A stretch of 5,214 nt of DNA from an uncultured Chloroflexaceae bacterium (GCA_937141995.1 CAKZQX010000072.1:1-5214); one strand, 5' to 3'. Positions 1-5,105 are shown, counted from the first letter of the stretch. Translations and numbers: made by a program. Notes: generated by a model from the letters alone, not told the origin.

Positions 1-479
1 ATCAAACAGCGCTGCATGCCGGTGTGAGGGTTGGGTTGGCGGTGAATGCCACTGGATTGTGCATGCCGTTGCCCAATGGTATACTGCGCTCGGAGATCTA
101 AAGACACGCCCCCCGACGCCGTAGCAATCCGGCAGGATCGGTGTCCGTATGGTTCCTGCCTGGGGTGGCGAAATACTTTGGACCCAATCTCCTTAAGCGA
201 CGGCGAAATGATGCAAGAAGGGTCAAGCTGCATATTACTATTGCCGACCCATTCAAATATGACGAAATTAACTCGCGCAAAGGCGCAAAGATGTGAGGGA
301 TATGCGGTTCTTAACGCCCTGTGCGGCTTGGCGCAAGCGTATTTGAAAGGTATTGTCCCTGAGCCCCAATCGCTAACCCCTGATCCCTCCTTTGCTGGTT
401 GCCTTCACGGTACGAAATATGCTACGGAGAATTATGAACTGCTTGAGTTACGCGGTTGACATTCAAACCGAATGTTTGA
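1..479. other. Intergenic region with no convincing gene
   Basis: I see no supported gene here. An open frame at 46-459 (+) would give a Cys- and Pro-rich product with no recognisable motif, no good ribosome binding site and no regular hydrophobic pattern, so I do not call it. Two short frames run in from the left edge and stop at 99-101 and 122-124. Either could be the last codons of a gene outside the window, but they overlap and cannot both be real. The stretch holds a tandem 8-mer GCGCAAAG (275-282 and 283-290), a degenerate heptad tract (357-391) and the 9-mer TGCATGCCG at 13-21 and 60-68. A weak sigma-70-like pair, TTGTGC (57-62) and TATACT (80-85) with a 17-nt spacer, has no obvious gene to drive. 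Confidence 0.5.
357..391. repeat. Degenerate heptanucleotide tract, about 5 units
   Basis: Read in sevens, the sequence is CCCTGAG, CCCCAAT, CGCTAAC, CCCTGAT, CCCTCCT, with a rough consensus CCCTRAY. The units are imperfect, so this is either a decayed tandem repeat or a chance C-rich stretch. The same period of 7 recurs much more clearly at 5106-5203, which is the main reason to list it. Confidence 0.4.
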
Positions 480-526
480 CCAGATGGAAGCCAGAATCGC
501 CTGCGGCAGCATGGTACTCCTTTCAT

Positions 527-569
527 CTTTCTCACAAAACTTTGCTGTGAGCAAAATTTTGTGAGAAAG
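527..569. repeat. Long stem-loop 1 of repeat copy A
   Basis: The left arm 527-539 pairs with 557-569 (13 bp). A C-A mismatch follows (540/556), then 541-546 pairs with 550-555 (6 bp) around a GTG loop. In all 19 of 20 positions pair. The stem is A/T-rich with no terminal U-run of its own beyond the stem, so a simple rho-independent terminator is not an obvious reading, though it could slow or stop transcription. Confidence 0.8.
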
Positions 570-581
570 TATGGTACCTTT

Positions 582-636
582 CCAGTCTTTTCGGAAAAAT
601 GGGGCTCAGAGAGCCCCATTTTTCCGAAAAGACTGG
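582..636. repeat. Perfect 26-bp stem-loop 2 of repeat copy A
   Basis: Positions 582-607 are the exact reverse complement of 611-636, leaving only the 3-nt loop AGA. The stem combines a G/C-rich tip (GGGGCTC against GAGCCCC) with a T-run and A-run lower stem. Lacking mismatches over 26 bp, it is either recent or kept perfect by selection or arm-to-arm correction. It could act as a bidirectional terminator, because the lower stem supplies T-rich sequence on both strands downstream of the GC tip. Confidence 0.9.
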
Positions 637-716
637 CATATTCCGCCCTGTCGGAGGCGAAATGCTTTTCCGGTTTCGTGAATGTGTAACGCCTGTGAAC
701 TACGTTTACCATGAAA

Positions 717-724
717 AAGGAAGG
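717..724 (+). promoter_or_regulatory. Ribosome binding site of the CPBP protease gene
   Basis: Two AAGG words lie back to back (717-720 and 721-724), and the second ends 8 nt before the ATG at 733. This purine-rich site supports the chosen start. Confidence 0.7.
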
Positions 725-732
725 AAATATAC

Positions 733-1770
733 ATGCTTACAACAGTTCAAGCAATCTTCTGGAATAGTCCGGAGGGCCGACTGCGGACCTTCTGGCGGTT
801 ACTACTTCAAGTAATCCTCTTCTTTGCATTTGCGATCATCCTGACGATCTTTGCACAGTTGCTTTTTCAAGTTAATCGCCTGCCCCTGGGCCGGAATTCG
901 CCGGTATTGTTCCTCTACAATACGCTGGGGATACTGCTCGGTATGCTGCTCAGTGTCTGGCTGGCGGGGAAATTTCTGGACCGGCGGCCCTTTCCCGACT
1001 TTGGGCTCTATCTGAACCGCAACTGGTGGCTGGATTTTGGCTTTGGGTTGGGGCTGGGTGCGCTGCTGATGACGCTGATTTTCCTGGTGGAACTGGCAGC
1101 GGGCTGGATTACGATCACCGGAGCCTGGCAGACCGCGGTGCCGACCTGGTCATTTGCCCTGGCGATATTCCTCCAGGTTATCTTTTTTGTCGCCGTCGGC
1201 ATTCAGGAAGAGTTGCTTTCACGAGGCTACTGGCTGCGCAACCTGGCCGAAGGTCTGGTGTTTCTCGGTCGAACGGGCGCGGTGCTGGTTGCATGGCTGA
1301 TCTCCTCCGCCATCTTTGGCGTGCTCCACGCATTTAATCCCAATGCCACCTTTGGGAGCACAATCAATCTGGTCCTGGCCGGGCTCTTCCTGGGGTTAGG
1401 CTATGTGCTGACCCGCAGCCTGGCAATCCCGATTGGCCTGCATATTACCTGGAATTTCTTCCAGGGAAATGTCTTTGGCTTTCCCGTCAGTGGTGGCTCC
1501 TCGCAGACCAGTGTTATCGCCATTGAGCAGGGTGGCCCCCCGCTCTGGACCGGCGGCGCATTCGGGCCGGAAGCGGGGTTGATGGGCATTACGGCTATTA
1601 CCGGCGGGAGTTTGCTGATCCTGCTCTGGGTGCGTATGCGTTATGGACAGATTGGCCTGGATACCGGGTTGACCGTACCGCCGATTCCGGTTGAGTCGCG
1701 GGAAGCGTTGCCGCCGGAAGAACACAGCCGGGAAGTCGGCCCACCGGAACGGGAAGCCGTACGGCGGTGA
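733..1770 (+). CDS. CPBP family intramembrane metalloprotease (CAAX protease / Abi type)
   Basis: This 345-residue polytopic membrane protein carries the three signature motifs of the CPBP (CAAX protease and bacteriocin-processing, also called Abi) family. They are EExxxR at E159-E160-R164, FxxxH at F195-H199, and HxxxN at H237-N241. In this family these residues form the active site inside the membrane. Hydrophobic segments are visible near residues 21-46, 57-80, 99-121, 138-157, 182-198, 211-227 and 283-301. A Gly/Ser-rich loop (about 245-282) separates the last motif from the final helix, and residues 302-345 form a charged, Pro/Glu-rich tail, probably cytoplasmic. The start at 733 is supported by an AAGG site 8 nt upstream. 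The family includes prenyl-protein processing enzymes, bacteriocin-immunity proteins and proteins of unknown substrate. The substrate here cannot be read from sequence. The gene stands alone, with repeat copy A ahead and a hairpin after it. Confidence 0.93.
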   Translation: MLTTVQAIFWNSPEGRLRTFWRLLLQVILFFAFAIILTIFAQLLFQVNRLPLGRNSPVLFLYNTLGILLGMLLSVWLAGKFLDRRPFPDFGLYLNRNWWLDFGFGLGLGALLMTLIFLVELAAGWITITGAWQTAVPTWSFALAIFLQVIFFVAVGIQEELLSRGYWLRNLAEGLVFLGRTGAVLVAWLISSAIFGVLHAFNPNATFGSTINLVLAGLFLGLGYVLTRSLAIPIGLHITWNFFQGNVFGFPVSGGSSQTSVIAIEQGGPPLWTGGAFGPEAGLMGITAITGGSLLILLWVRMRYGQIGLDTGLTVPPIPVESREALPPEEHSREVGPPEREAVRR

Positions 1771-1782
1771 GGCTGATCGGGC

Positions 1783-1806
1783 TGTCCTGGTCATGTGACC
1801 AGGGCA
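1783..1806. terminator. Palindromic stem-loop after the CPBP gene, possible terminator
   Basis: CCTGGTCA (1786-1793) and TGACCAGG (1796-1803) are perfect inverted repeats. Pairing extends outward through a T-G wobble to 1783 and 1806. It lies 12 nt after the CPBP stop codon, which suits a terminator. No T-run follows, so it could instead be a regulatory palindrome or operator for the downstream two-gene unit. Confidence 0.4.
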
Positions 1807-1906
1807 AAGTCTCGCCTCCTGGTTGAGCATGTTCATACCCTCTGACGGAGGCGTAAAAGCACTGGCTGGTATATCCTGGAACAAGGACGAGGAGCCAATC
1901 ATTCCA

Positions 1907-2098
1907 ATGCAATCGCACGAGAAAGAAGAGCAAGAAATGCGTCGCCAGAGTGAGTATAACCTGACCGTTATCGCCGCGCTGCTGCTGATGCTGTCGGCCC
2001 TGTTCGATCCGTTCGTTTCATTCGGGATTGCGGTGATGTTCCTGGTTTCGCTAACGGTTTACAAGTTGCTGATCAGCCGCCATAAGCGCAGCCGGTAA
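1907..2098 (+). CDS. Small two-helix membrane protein, function unknown
   Basis: This 63-residue protein has a charged N-terminus rich in Glu, Lys and Arg (about residues 1-17). Two hydrophobic segments follow, near residues 19-34 and 38-56, separated by a short turn containing Asp-Pro. It ends in a basic tail (R58, H59, K60, R61, R63). The pattern suggests a hairpin in the membrane with both ends in the cytoplasm. I do not recognise a family. The start is uncertain. The ATG at 1907 has GAGGAG (1889-1894) 12 nt upstream, a slightly long spacing. The ATG at 1937 has a weaker GAAGAG closer by and would give 53 residues while keeping both helices. A TTG at 1823 would add an unlikely leader. The stop lies 15 nt before the hydrolase start, so the two genes are probably cotranscribed and perhaps translationally coupled. 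Confidence 0.65.
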   Translation: MQSHEKEEQEMRRQSEYNLTVIAALLLMLSALFDPFVSFGIAVMFLVSLTVYKLLISRHKRSR

Positions 2099-2104
2099 GC
2101 GGAG
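2097..2104 (+). promoter_or_regulatory. Ribosome binding site that decides the hydrolase start
   Basis: AAGCGGAG overlaps the stop codon of the preceding gene. It sits 9 nt before the ATG at 2114 but only 3 nt before the alternative ATG at 2108. The spacing therefore favours 2114. Its overlap with the upstream stop suggests translational coupling. Confidence 0.6.
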
Positions 2105-2113
2105 TGCATGCAT

Positions 2114-2860
2114 ATGCCCTACTTTTTCCACAACGAGCACCAGTTGTTCTACCGGGAGGCGGGACGCGGCCCACTGCTGCTCTTACTGCCGGGCAACACT
2201 GCCTCCTCAGCGACCTACGCGGGCGAGTTAGATTACTTTCGTCGGCGCTATCACACCGTGGCACTCGATTTCCGGGGGACCGGGCAGTCTGAACGACTCG
2301 CCGTCTGGCCGGATGACTGGTGGCAACAGGGCGCGCACGATGCGGCAGCACTGGTGGCACATCTGGGATATGAACGCTGTATTGCCCTGGGCTCCAGTGG
2401 GGGCGCAGTGGTAGCACTGCTGCTGGCAATCCACCATCCGGAAAAGGCCCAGGCCGTCATCGCCGACAGCACTGTCGAACGGCTGCCGGCGCAGCGGGTC
2501 CAGGCAATCCTGGCAGAGCGTCGGCAACATCTGCCGGCACTGGCAGCCTTCTGGCAGCAGGCTCATGGCGATGACTGGGAGCAGGTTATCAATGCCGATA
2601 GTGATCTCATGGGGCGTTTTGCCGGGCAAGGTATTGACTGGCTGGGTGGGCAGATGCACGCAGTGCGCTGTCCGGTTCTCTTCACCGCCAGTTTGCGCGA
2701 CACGGCCCTACCCGATGTGGGTACACAGGTATGCGGCATGGCGACCAGCGTTGCCGATGGTCAGGTTTTTTTTACCAATGTGGGCGATCACCCGTTGATC
2801 TGGAGCCGCCCCGGCGATTTTCGGCGCGCAACCGACTGTTTCCTGGATGCGCTGACCTGA
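2114..2860 (+). CDS. Alpha/beta hydrolase fold protein
   Basis: This 248-residue soluble protein has the classic alpha/beta hydrolase layout. A strand and oxyanion-hole segment, LLLLLPGN, lies near residues 21-28. The DFRGTGQS motif lies at 52-59. The nucleophile elbow G-S-S-G-G spans 93-97, with S95 as nucleophile. A probable catalytic Asp is D196, in SLRD, and the catalytic His is H226, in GDHP near the C-terminus. The region between about 122 and 182 would be the cap. Length and motif spacing are normal for the family, so the gene appears complete. The family hydrolyses esters, lactones, C-C bonds or related substrates. The specific substrate cannot be told from this sequence. No signal peptide is seen, so it is probably cytoplasmic. 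It follows the small membrane protein gene by 15 nt. The alternative ATG at 2108 would add only two residues. Confidence 0.92.
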   Translation: MPYFFHNEHQLFYREAGRGPLLLLLPGNTASSATYAGELDYFRRRYHTVALDFRGTGQSERLAVWPDDWWQQGAHDAAALVAHLGYERCIALGSSGGAVVALLLAIHHPEKAQAVIADSTVERLPAQRVQAILAERRQHLPALAAFWQQAHGDDWEQVINADSDLMGRFAGQGIDWLGGQMHAVRCPVLFTASLRDTALPDVGTQVCGMATSVADGQVFFTNVGDHPLIWSRPGDFRRATDCFLDALT

Positions 2861-2880
2861 TGCGGGGCACCAGGAGCGCG
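2848..2880. terminator. Imperfect stem-loop overlapping the hydrolase stop codon
   Basis: GCGCT (2849-2853) pairs with AGCGC (2875-2879), CCTG (2856-2859) with CAGG (2871-2874), and TGC (2861-2863) with GCA (2867-2869), around a GGG loop. There is one 2-nt bulge and one A-C mismatch. It sits at the right place for a transcript end, but there is no T-run after it, so the terminator call is weak. Confidence 0.3.
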
Positions 2881-3026
2881 CAGCAGCGCATCCCTACCGA
2901 AAACCTCCGCTTACATTTAGGCGAGTGACACACCGCCGGGCTACAGATTGGTACGCATGCATTGGTACAATAAACGTGGCAGGAGTGTACGACAACATAA
3001 CCGAAAAATCGTCGTACGGATCGTTC

Positions 3027-3044
3027 GTAGGAGTAACAGAACGT
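3027..3044 (+). repeat. 18-bp direct repeat, first copy
   Basis: GTAGGAGTAACAGAACGT matches GTAGGTGTAACAGAATGT at 3232-3249 in 16 of 18 positions. The two copies lie 205 bp apart in the same orientation, upstream of the gene at 3295. Confidence 0.55.
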
Positions 3045-3231
3045 AACTGCCTGGTATTGCGGGCTTTATGTGGATGACAACAAGCGGGTCATTTCAGACA
3101 GGTTCCTATCACCCCGACATTGCTACACGACACTGCACTGAAGTGGTCAGTATGGGTCTGATTGACTACACCATTGCCTTAGCCTATTTCCGCCTGGTGC
3201 CCGATGTCATGATCTACCCCAGGCTGTTAAG

Positions 3232-3249
3232 GTAGGTGTAACAGAATGT
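3232..3249 (+). repeat. 18-bp direct repeat, second copy
   Basis: GTAGGTGTAACAGAATGT is the partner of 3027-3044. It lies 45 bp before the start codon at 3295, so it could fall in the leader or near the promoter of that gene. Confidence 0.55.
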
Positions 3250-3282
3250 CTCTGGCCCTCGTGCCATAGCGGACATAGTTGA

Positions 3283-3289
3283 GGGAGGA
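3283..3289 (+). promoter_or_regulatory. Strong ribosome binding site of the 95-residue protein gene
   Basis: GGGAGGA contains a full GGAGG core ending 6 nt before the ATG at 3295. This is the best ribosome binding site in the window and is the main support for the downstream gene being real. Confidence 0.75.
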
Positions 3290-3294
3290 ATAGT

Positions 3295-3582
3295 ATGAGT
3301 GCAATTGATCACTTCAAGGCTTTTGCCCCGGACGGACGCCCCGTTTCCATCGTCACTGCGCAGGTGGTTGATGATGCGACCTGGTTTAAGTGCTACGCGA
3401 ATGGCCGGACTATCGGCAAACTGCACTGGCGTGCCGATATCGATGCCTATATTGCGCTGGACTGCAACGGCGTTTCCTGTGGCAACAGCGCGCTCTTTGC
3501 CGATGCCGAGGATCTCCTGGTGCGTGAAGCCGGGTACGCCTTTGATCTGCCGGTCGTCGAAACCGGCGCACGCAAAGAATAG
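3295..3582 (+). CDS. Hypothetical protein, 95 residues
   Basis: I do not recognise a family. The protein is short and soluble in appearance, with no signal peptide or membrane helix, and is mildly acidic apart from a basic C-terminal end. Three cysteines are visible (C33, C57 and C62). C57 and C62 are close enough to bind a metal or form a disulfide, but no standard zinc motif is present. Alternating hydrophobic stretches near residues 17-24, 29-33 and 50-56, with a likely helix at 66-78, suggest a small alpha/beta or beta-rich fold. Support for coding comes from the GGAGG site 6 nt before the ATG, GC-rich third codon positions and an intact frame. It stands alone: the nearest same-strand genes are 434 bp upstream and 404 bp downstream. 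Confidence 0.75.
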   Translation: MSAIDHFKAFAPDGRPVSIVTAQVVDDATWFKCYANGRTIGKLHWRADIDAYIALDCNGVSCGNSALFADAEDLLVREAGYAFDLPVVETGARKE

Positions 3583-3702
3583 TTTACAAAACCTGTGGGC
3601 AGGCAATGCGCACATGCGCGCTGCACGCTGCGCCAGTGTGCGGGGGTGCTACCCGCAAGTAAATAACACGACGTATGCGGTGCAGCCTATTCCGGCCTTG
3701 TG
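3583..3702. other. GC-rich gap after the 95-residue protein gene, with inverted repeats
   Basis: No gene is seen. CGCACA (3609-3614) and TGTGCG (3637-3642) form an inverted repeat enclosing GCGC-rich sequence. A second small hairpin pairs GCGGG at about 3641-3645 with CCCGC at 3652-3656. These could end the upstream transcript, but there is no following T-run, so I do not call a terminator. Confidence 0.4.
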
Positions 3703-3878
3703 CCAGACCCGAAAACTGGTTTCGCCTGCGGTAGCATGGTAATGTTTTCCCTTTTTTTACAAAAATGTTGCACAAGGTGCAACATTTTTGTAAAAAAGAT
3801 GATTTCTTCCGCCCTGCCGGAGGCGGAAATACCTACCGGGTCAGTGACCGCGTAACTCCTGTAAATAATCTGTCACCT
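3703..3878 (+). repeat. Hairpin-bearing intergenic repeat, copy B (one palindromic core)
   Basis: This is the partner of 480-709 in the same orientation. It starts with a small CCAG/CTGG hairpin (3703-3706 and 3716-3719). The conserved left flank is 3722-3741 and the right flank starts at 3807. In this copy TTCCGCC (3807-3813) and GGCGGAA (3822-3828) form a perfect 7-bp stem, whereas copy A has lost one base in the right arm. Similarity to copy A continues to about 3878. Between the flanks is a single long hairpin (3753-3797), unrelated in primary sequence to those of copy A. It lies 109 bp before the start of the three-helix membrane protein gene. Confidence 0.8.
3753..3797. repeat. Perfect 21-bp stem-loop of repeat copy B
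   Basis: Positions 3753-3773 are the exact reverse complement of 3777-3797, with the 3-nt loop AAG. The tip is GTTGCAC/GTGCAAC and the lower stem combines a T-run, AC and an A-run. The right arm ends in an A-run and the left begins with a T-run, so it could terminate minus-strand transcripts more readily than plus-strand ones. Confidence 0.85.
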
Positions 3879-3913
3879 TCAAGCCACGCACCTGTCAGCA
3901 GGCTGTTATCCCG

Positions 3914-3941
3914 TTGCGGCACCCTGGCGTAGCAGTACAAT
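3914..3941 (+). promoter_or_regulatory. Candidate sigma-70-type promoter for the three-helix membrane protein gene
   Basis: A -10-like TACAAT (3936-3941, 5 of 6 to consensus) lies 16 nt after a weak -35-like TTGCGG (3914-3919, 3 of 6). Transcription would begin near 3948, giving a leader of about 39 nt before the ATG at 3987. The -35 match is poor, so this is tentative. Confidence 0.4.
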
Positions 3942-3986
3942 ATCGGATTGCGCGATCAACGGTCAAGAAGGTTACGGAGGCAAGTG

Positions 3987-4337
3987 ATGCGTATTGGCTG
4001 GGGTTGGCTGGTTGCCGTTATCGGTGCAGCCGGTACACTGGGTGTGGTCTACCCGGAACTGTATAATGCATTCCTGGCACCACCGTCCTCCGCCCTTGAG
4101 GAACCCAGTGCCCAACTGCCCGATCCGCCCTGGTGGGTGCTGACAACCGCGATTATCGCCGGGCTGGGGGCAGTCTTCTTCCCCTCACAACAGCAGTATG
4201 AGCAGGCCGATGAGCAGCGCAAACTGGAAATTCGGCAGACGCGCCGGATCATGGCCGGGGCGATTGTCTTCTTCATACTTGTCGGGATCTATCTGTTTGT
4301 CTGGGTTGGCTGGTCATTGCGAGTAACGCTGCTGTAA
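3987..4337 (+). CDS. Small three-helix membrane protein, function unknown
   Basis: This 116-residue protein has three hydrophobic segments, near residues 4-22, 49-65 and 88-111. A Pro/Ser-rich loop (about 31-48) joins the first two. A hydrophilic segment rich in Gln, Glu and Arg (about 67-87, with QQQYEQADEQRKLEIRQTRR) joins the second and third and is probably cytoplasmic and helical. I do not recognise a family. The ATG at 3987 is chosen because GGAGG (3976-3980) ends 6 nt upstream. A TTG at 3948 in the same frame would add 13 basic residues but has no such site and coincides with the expected transcription start. The gene converges on the HD-domain gene with only 6 nt between stop codons and no visible terminator, so their transcripts probably overlap. 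Confidence 0.75.
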   Translation: MRIGWGWLVAVIGAAGTLGVVYPELYNAFLAPPSSALEEPSAQLPDPPWWVLTTAIIAGLGAVFFPSQQQYEQADEQRKLEIRQTRRIMAGAIVFFILVGIYLFVWVGWSLRVTLL

Positions 4338-4343
4338 GATCCG

Positions 4344-4919
4344 TCAACCCTGCAACCCGAGTCGCTCTGCATCGGCCTGCATTGCGCTAATCACCTCCTG
4401 GATCAACTCCTCCAGCGGCATGTCCAGTTTCTCCGCACCTTTGAGAATATCGTCGCGGTTGACCTTGGCGGCAAAGGCTTTGTCCTTCATCTTTTTCTTG
4501 ACCGAGGAAACCTTCACGCTATTGATGCTTTTGTCCGGACGCACCAGCGCCACCGCCGTCACAAACCCGCTCAGTTCATCCACCGCGTAGAGCGTCCGCT
4601 CCATCGGCGAGATCGGCTCGACGCCGCTGTAGTCCGCGTGGCTGAGGATCGCCCGGCAGACCTCCTCGCTCCAGCCGTTTTCGCGCAAGTAGGCCACACC
4701 AACGAAGGGATGCGCCTCTTCATGGTTTTCCAGCGTGGGGTAGCGCTCGTAATCCATATCGTGCAACAGCCCGACCGCGCTCCAGAGATCCTCGTCGGCT
4801 CCCTGCTTGCGGGCAAAGTGGCGCATGCCGGCGGCCACCGCCTCGCAGTGCTTGCGCAGGCTGTCGGACTCGACCCACTCGTACAACATTGCGCGGGCAT
4901 CATCGGTTAACGTTGACAT
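4344..4919 (-). CDS. HD-domain metal-dependent phosphohydrolase
   Basis: This 191-residue soluble protein contains the HD superfamily metal-binding pattern H...HD...D: H24 in RKHCEAV, H53-D54 in LLHDMD, and D114 in AVDELSGF. H94 in LSHAD is a further typical ligand. HD proteins use these residues to hold one or two divalent metals and cleave phosphate mono- or diesters, often of nucleotides. The substrate here is not evident. The C-terminal third (about 135-180) is Lys-rich and helical and resembles the tail seen in short stand-alone bacterial HD hydrolases. The start ATG at 4917-4919 is supported by AAGGAG, 9 nt upstream on the minus strand. Length and motifs indicate an intact gene. It is transcribed away from the REP-like and heptad region, so its promoter must lie in or near that region. 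Confidence 0.9.
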   Translation of the reverse strand: MSTLTDDARAMLYEWVESDSLRKHCEAVAAGMRHFARKQGADEDLWSAVGLLHDMDYERYPTLENHEEAHPFVGVAYLRENGWSEEVCRAILSHADYSGVEPISPMERTLYAVDELSGFVTAVALVRPDKSINSVKVSSVKKKMKDKAFAAKVNRDDILKGAEKLDMPLEELIQEVISAMQADAERLGLQG

Positions 4920-4961
4920 GGCATTTCTCCTTGTGTGAATACTAATTTATGGATCTGGAAT

Positions 4962-5050
4962 CCCGGCTTTCGCCGGTGGATGCCTGCCGGGACAGCGGCA
5001 TCCTACAGAGAACGCCTTATCCGGCTGAAGCCGGGACGCCTGAACGGCGT
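4962..5050. repeat. Cluster of REP-like GC-rich hairpins
   Basis: Four small hairpins sit within 90 bp. They are CCGGC-TTTC-GCCGG (4963-4976), GGATGCC/GGCATCC (4978-4984 and 4997-5003), CCGGC-TGAA-GCCGG (5021-5034) and ACGCC-TGAAC-GGCGT (5036-5050). The first and third share the same 5-bp stem with different tetraloops. CCCGG at 4962-4966 can also pair with CCGGG at 4987-4991, so alternative folds compete. The cluster resembles bacterial REP elements and lies just upstream of the HD gene, where it could affect that gene's promoter. Confidence 0.6.
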
Positions 5051-5060
5051 ATCCGGATTA

Positions 5061-5076
5061 AACATTCAACATTCAT
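5061..5076 (+). repeat. Two-copy heptad AACATTC
   Basis: AACATTC occurs twice in tandem between the REP-like cluster and the main heptad array. Two copies alone could be chance, but the period of 7 matches the neighbouring array. Confidence 0.4.
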
Positions 5077-5105
5077 CAGCCGGTTTGTTGGCTACCTGGC
5101 GGTAA

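Larger units (their letters stand above)
480..709 (+). repeat. Hairpin-bearing intergenic repeat, copy A (two palindromic cores)
   Basis: This block is related to 3703-3878. The left flank, 497-516, reads TCGCCTGCGGCAGCATGGTA and matches 3722-3741 at 19 of 20 positions. The right flank begins TTCCGCCCTGTCGGAGGCG (641-659) and matches 3807-3825 at 18 of 19. Similarity continues with gaps to about 709, including shared GTAAC and CCTGT words. Between the flanks lie two strong hairpins (527-569 and 582-636), each preceded by ATGGTAC (511-517 and 571-577), so the palindromic module appears duplicated. Copy A ends about 24 bp before the CPBP protease start and is probably in that gene's leader. No coding role is likely: open frames crossing it are by-products of the palindromes. 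Confidence 0.8.
2861..3294. other. 434-bp intergenic region with short repeats
   Basis: I see no convincing gene. A 55-codon ATG frame at 3068-3235 (+) has only a poor ribosome binding site and no recognisable features. The region holds ATTGGTAC twice (2947-2954 and 2961-2968), separated by the palindrome GCATGC. It also holds an inverted repeat GTACGAC/GTCGTAC (2987-2993 and 3011-3017) and an 18-bp direct repeat (3027-3044 and 3232-3249). It should contain the promoter of the gene at 3295. One weak candidate is TTGACT (3162-3167) with TATTTC (3185-3190), 17 nt apart. Confidence 0.5.

Noticed and set aside
2..124. Possible C-terminal ends of a gene entering from the left edge
   Set aside because: Two overlapping frames are open from the edge, with stops at 99-101 and 122-124. 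Both are short and neither can be favoured without upstream sequence.
46..459. 137-codon open frame on the plus strand
   Set aside because: It has no clear ribosome binding site, no motif, a Cys/Pro-rich irregular composition, and it crosses the heptad tract and the tandem 8-mer. It is more likely a chance open frame.
480..709. Integron attC site or retron RNA as an explanation for conserved ends with a variable palindromic core
   Set aside because: The flanks are not complementary to each other as attC ends would be, and no integrase or reverse transcriptase gene is in the window.
422..814. Open frames on both strands across the first hairpin repeat
   Set aside because: They share nearly the same peptide on both strands because the underlying DNA is palindromic. 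That is a structural by-product rather than coding evidence.
3068..3235. 55-codon ATG frame in the 2861-3294 gap
   Set aside because: It has a poor ribosome binding site and no recognisable domain, and such a length can arise by chance.
733..4919. A defence island built on the CPBP/Abi protease and the HD protein
   Set aside because: The genes are not in one operon and no nuclease, toxin or sensor gene accompanies them. Both families also have common housekeeping members.
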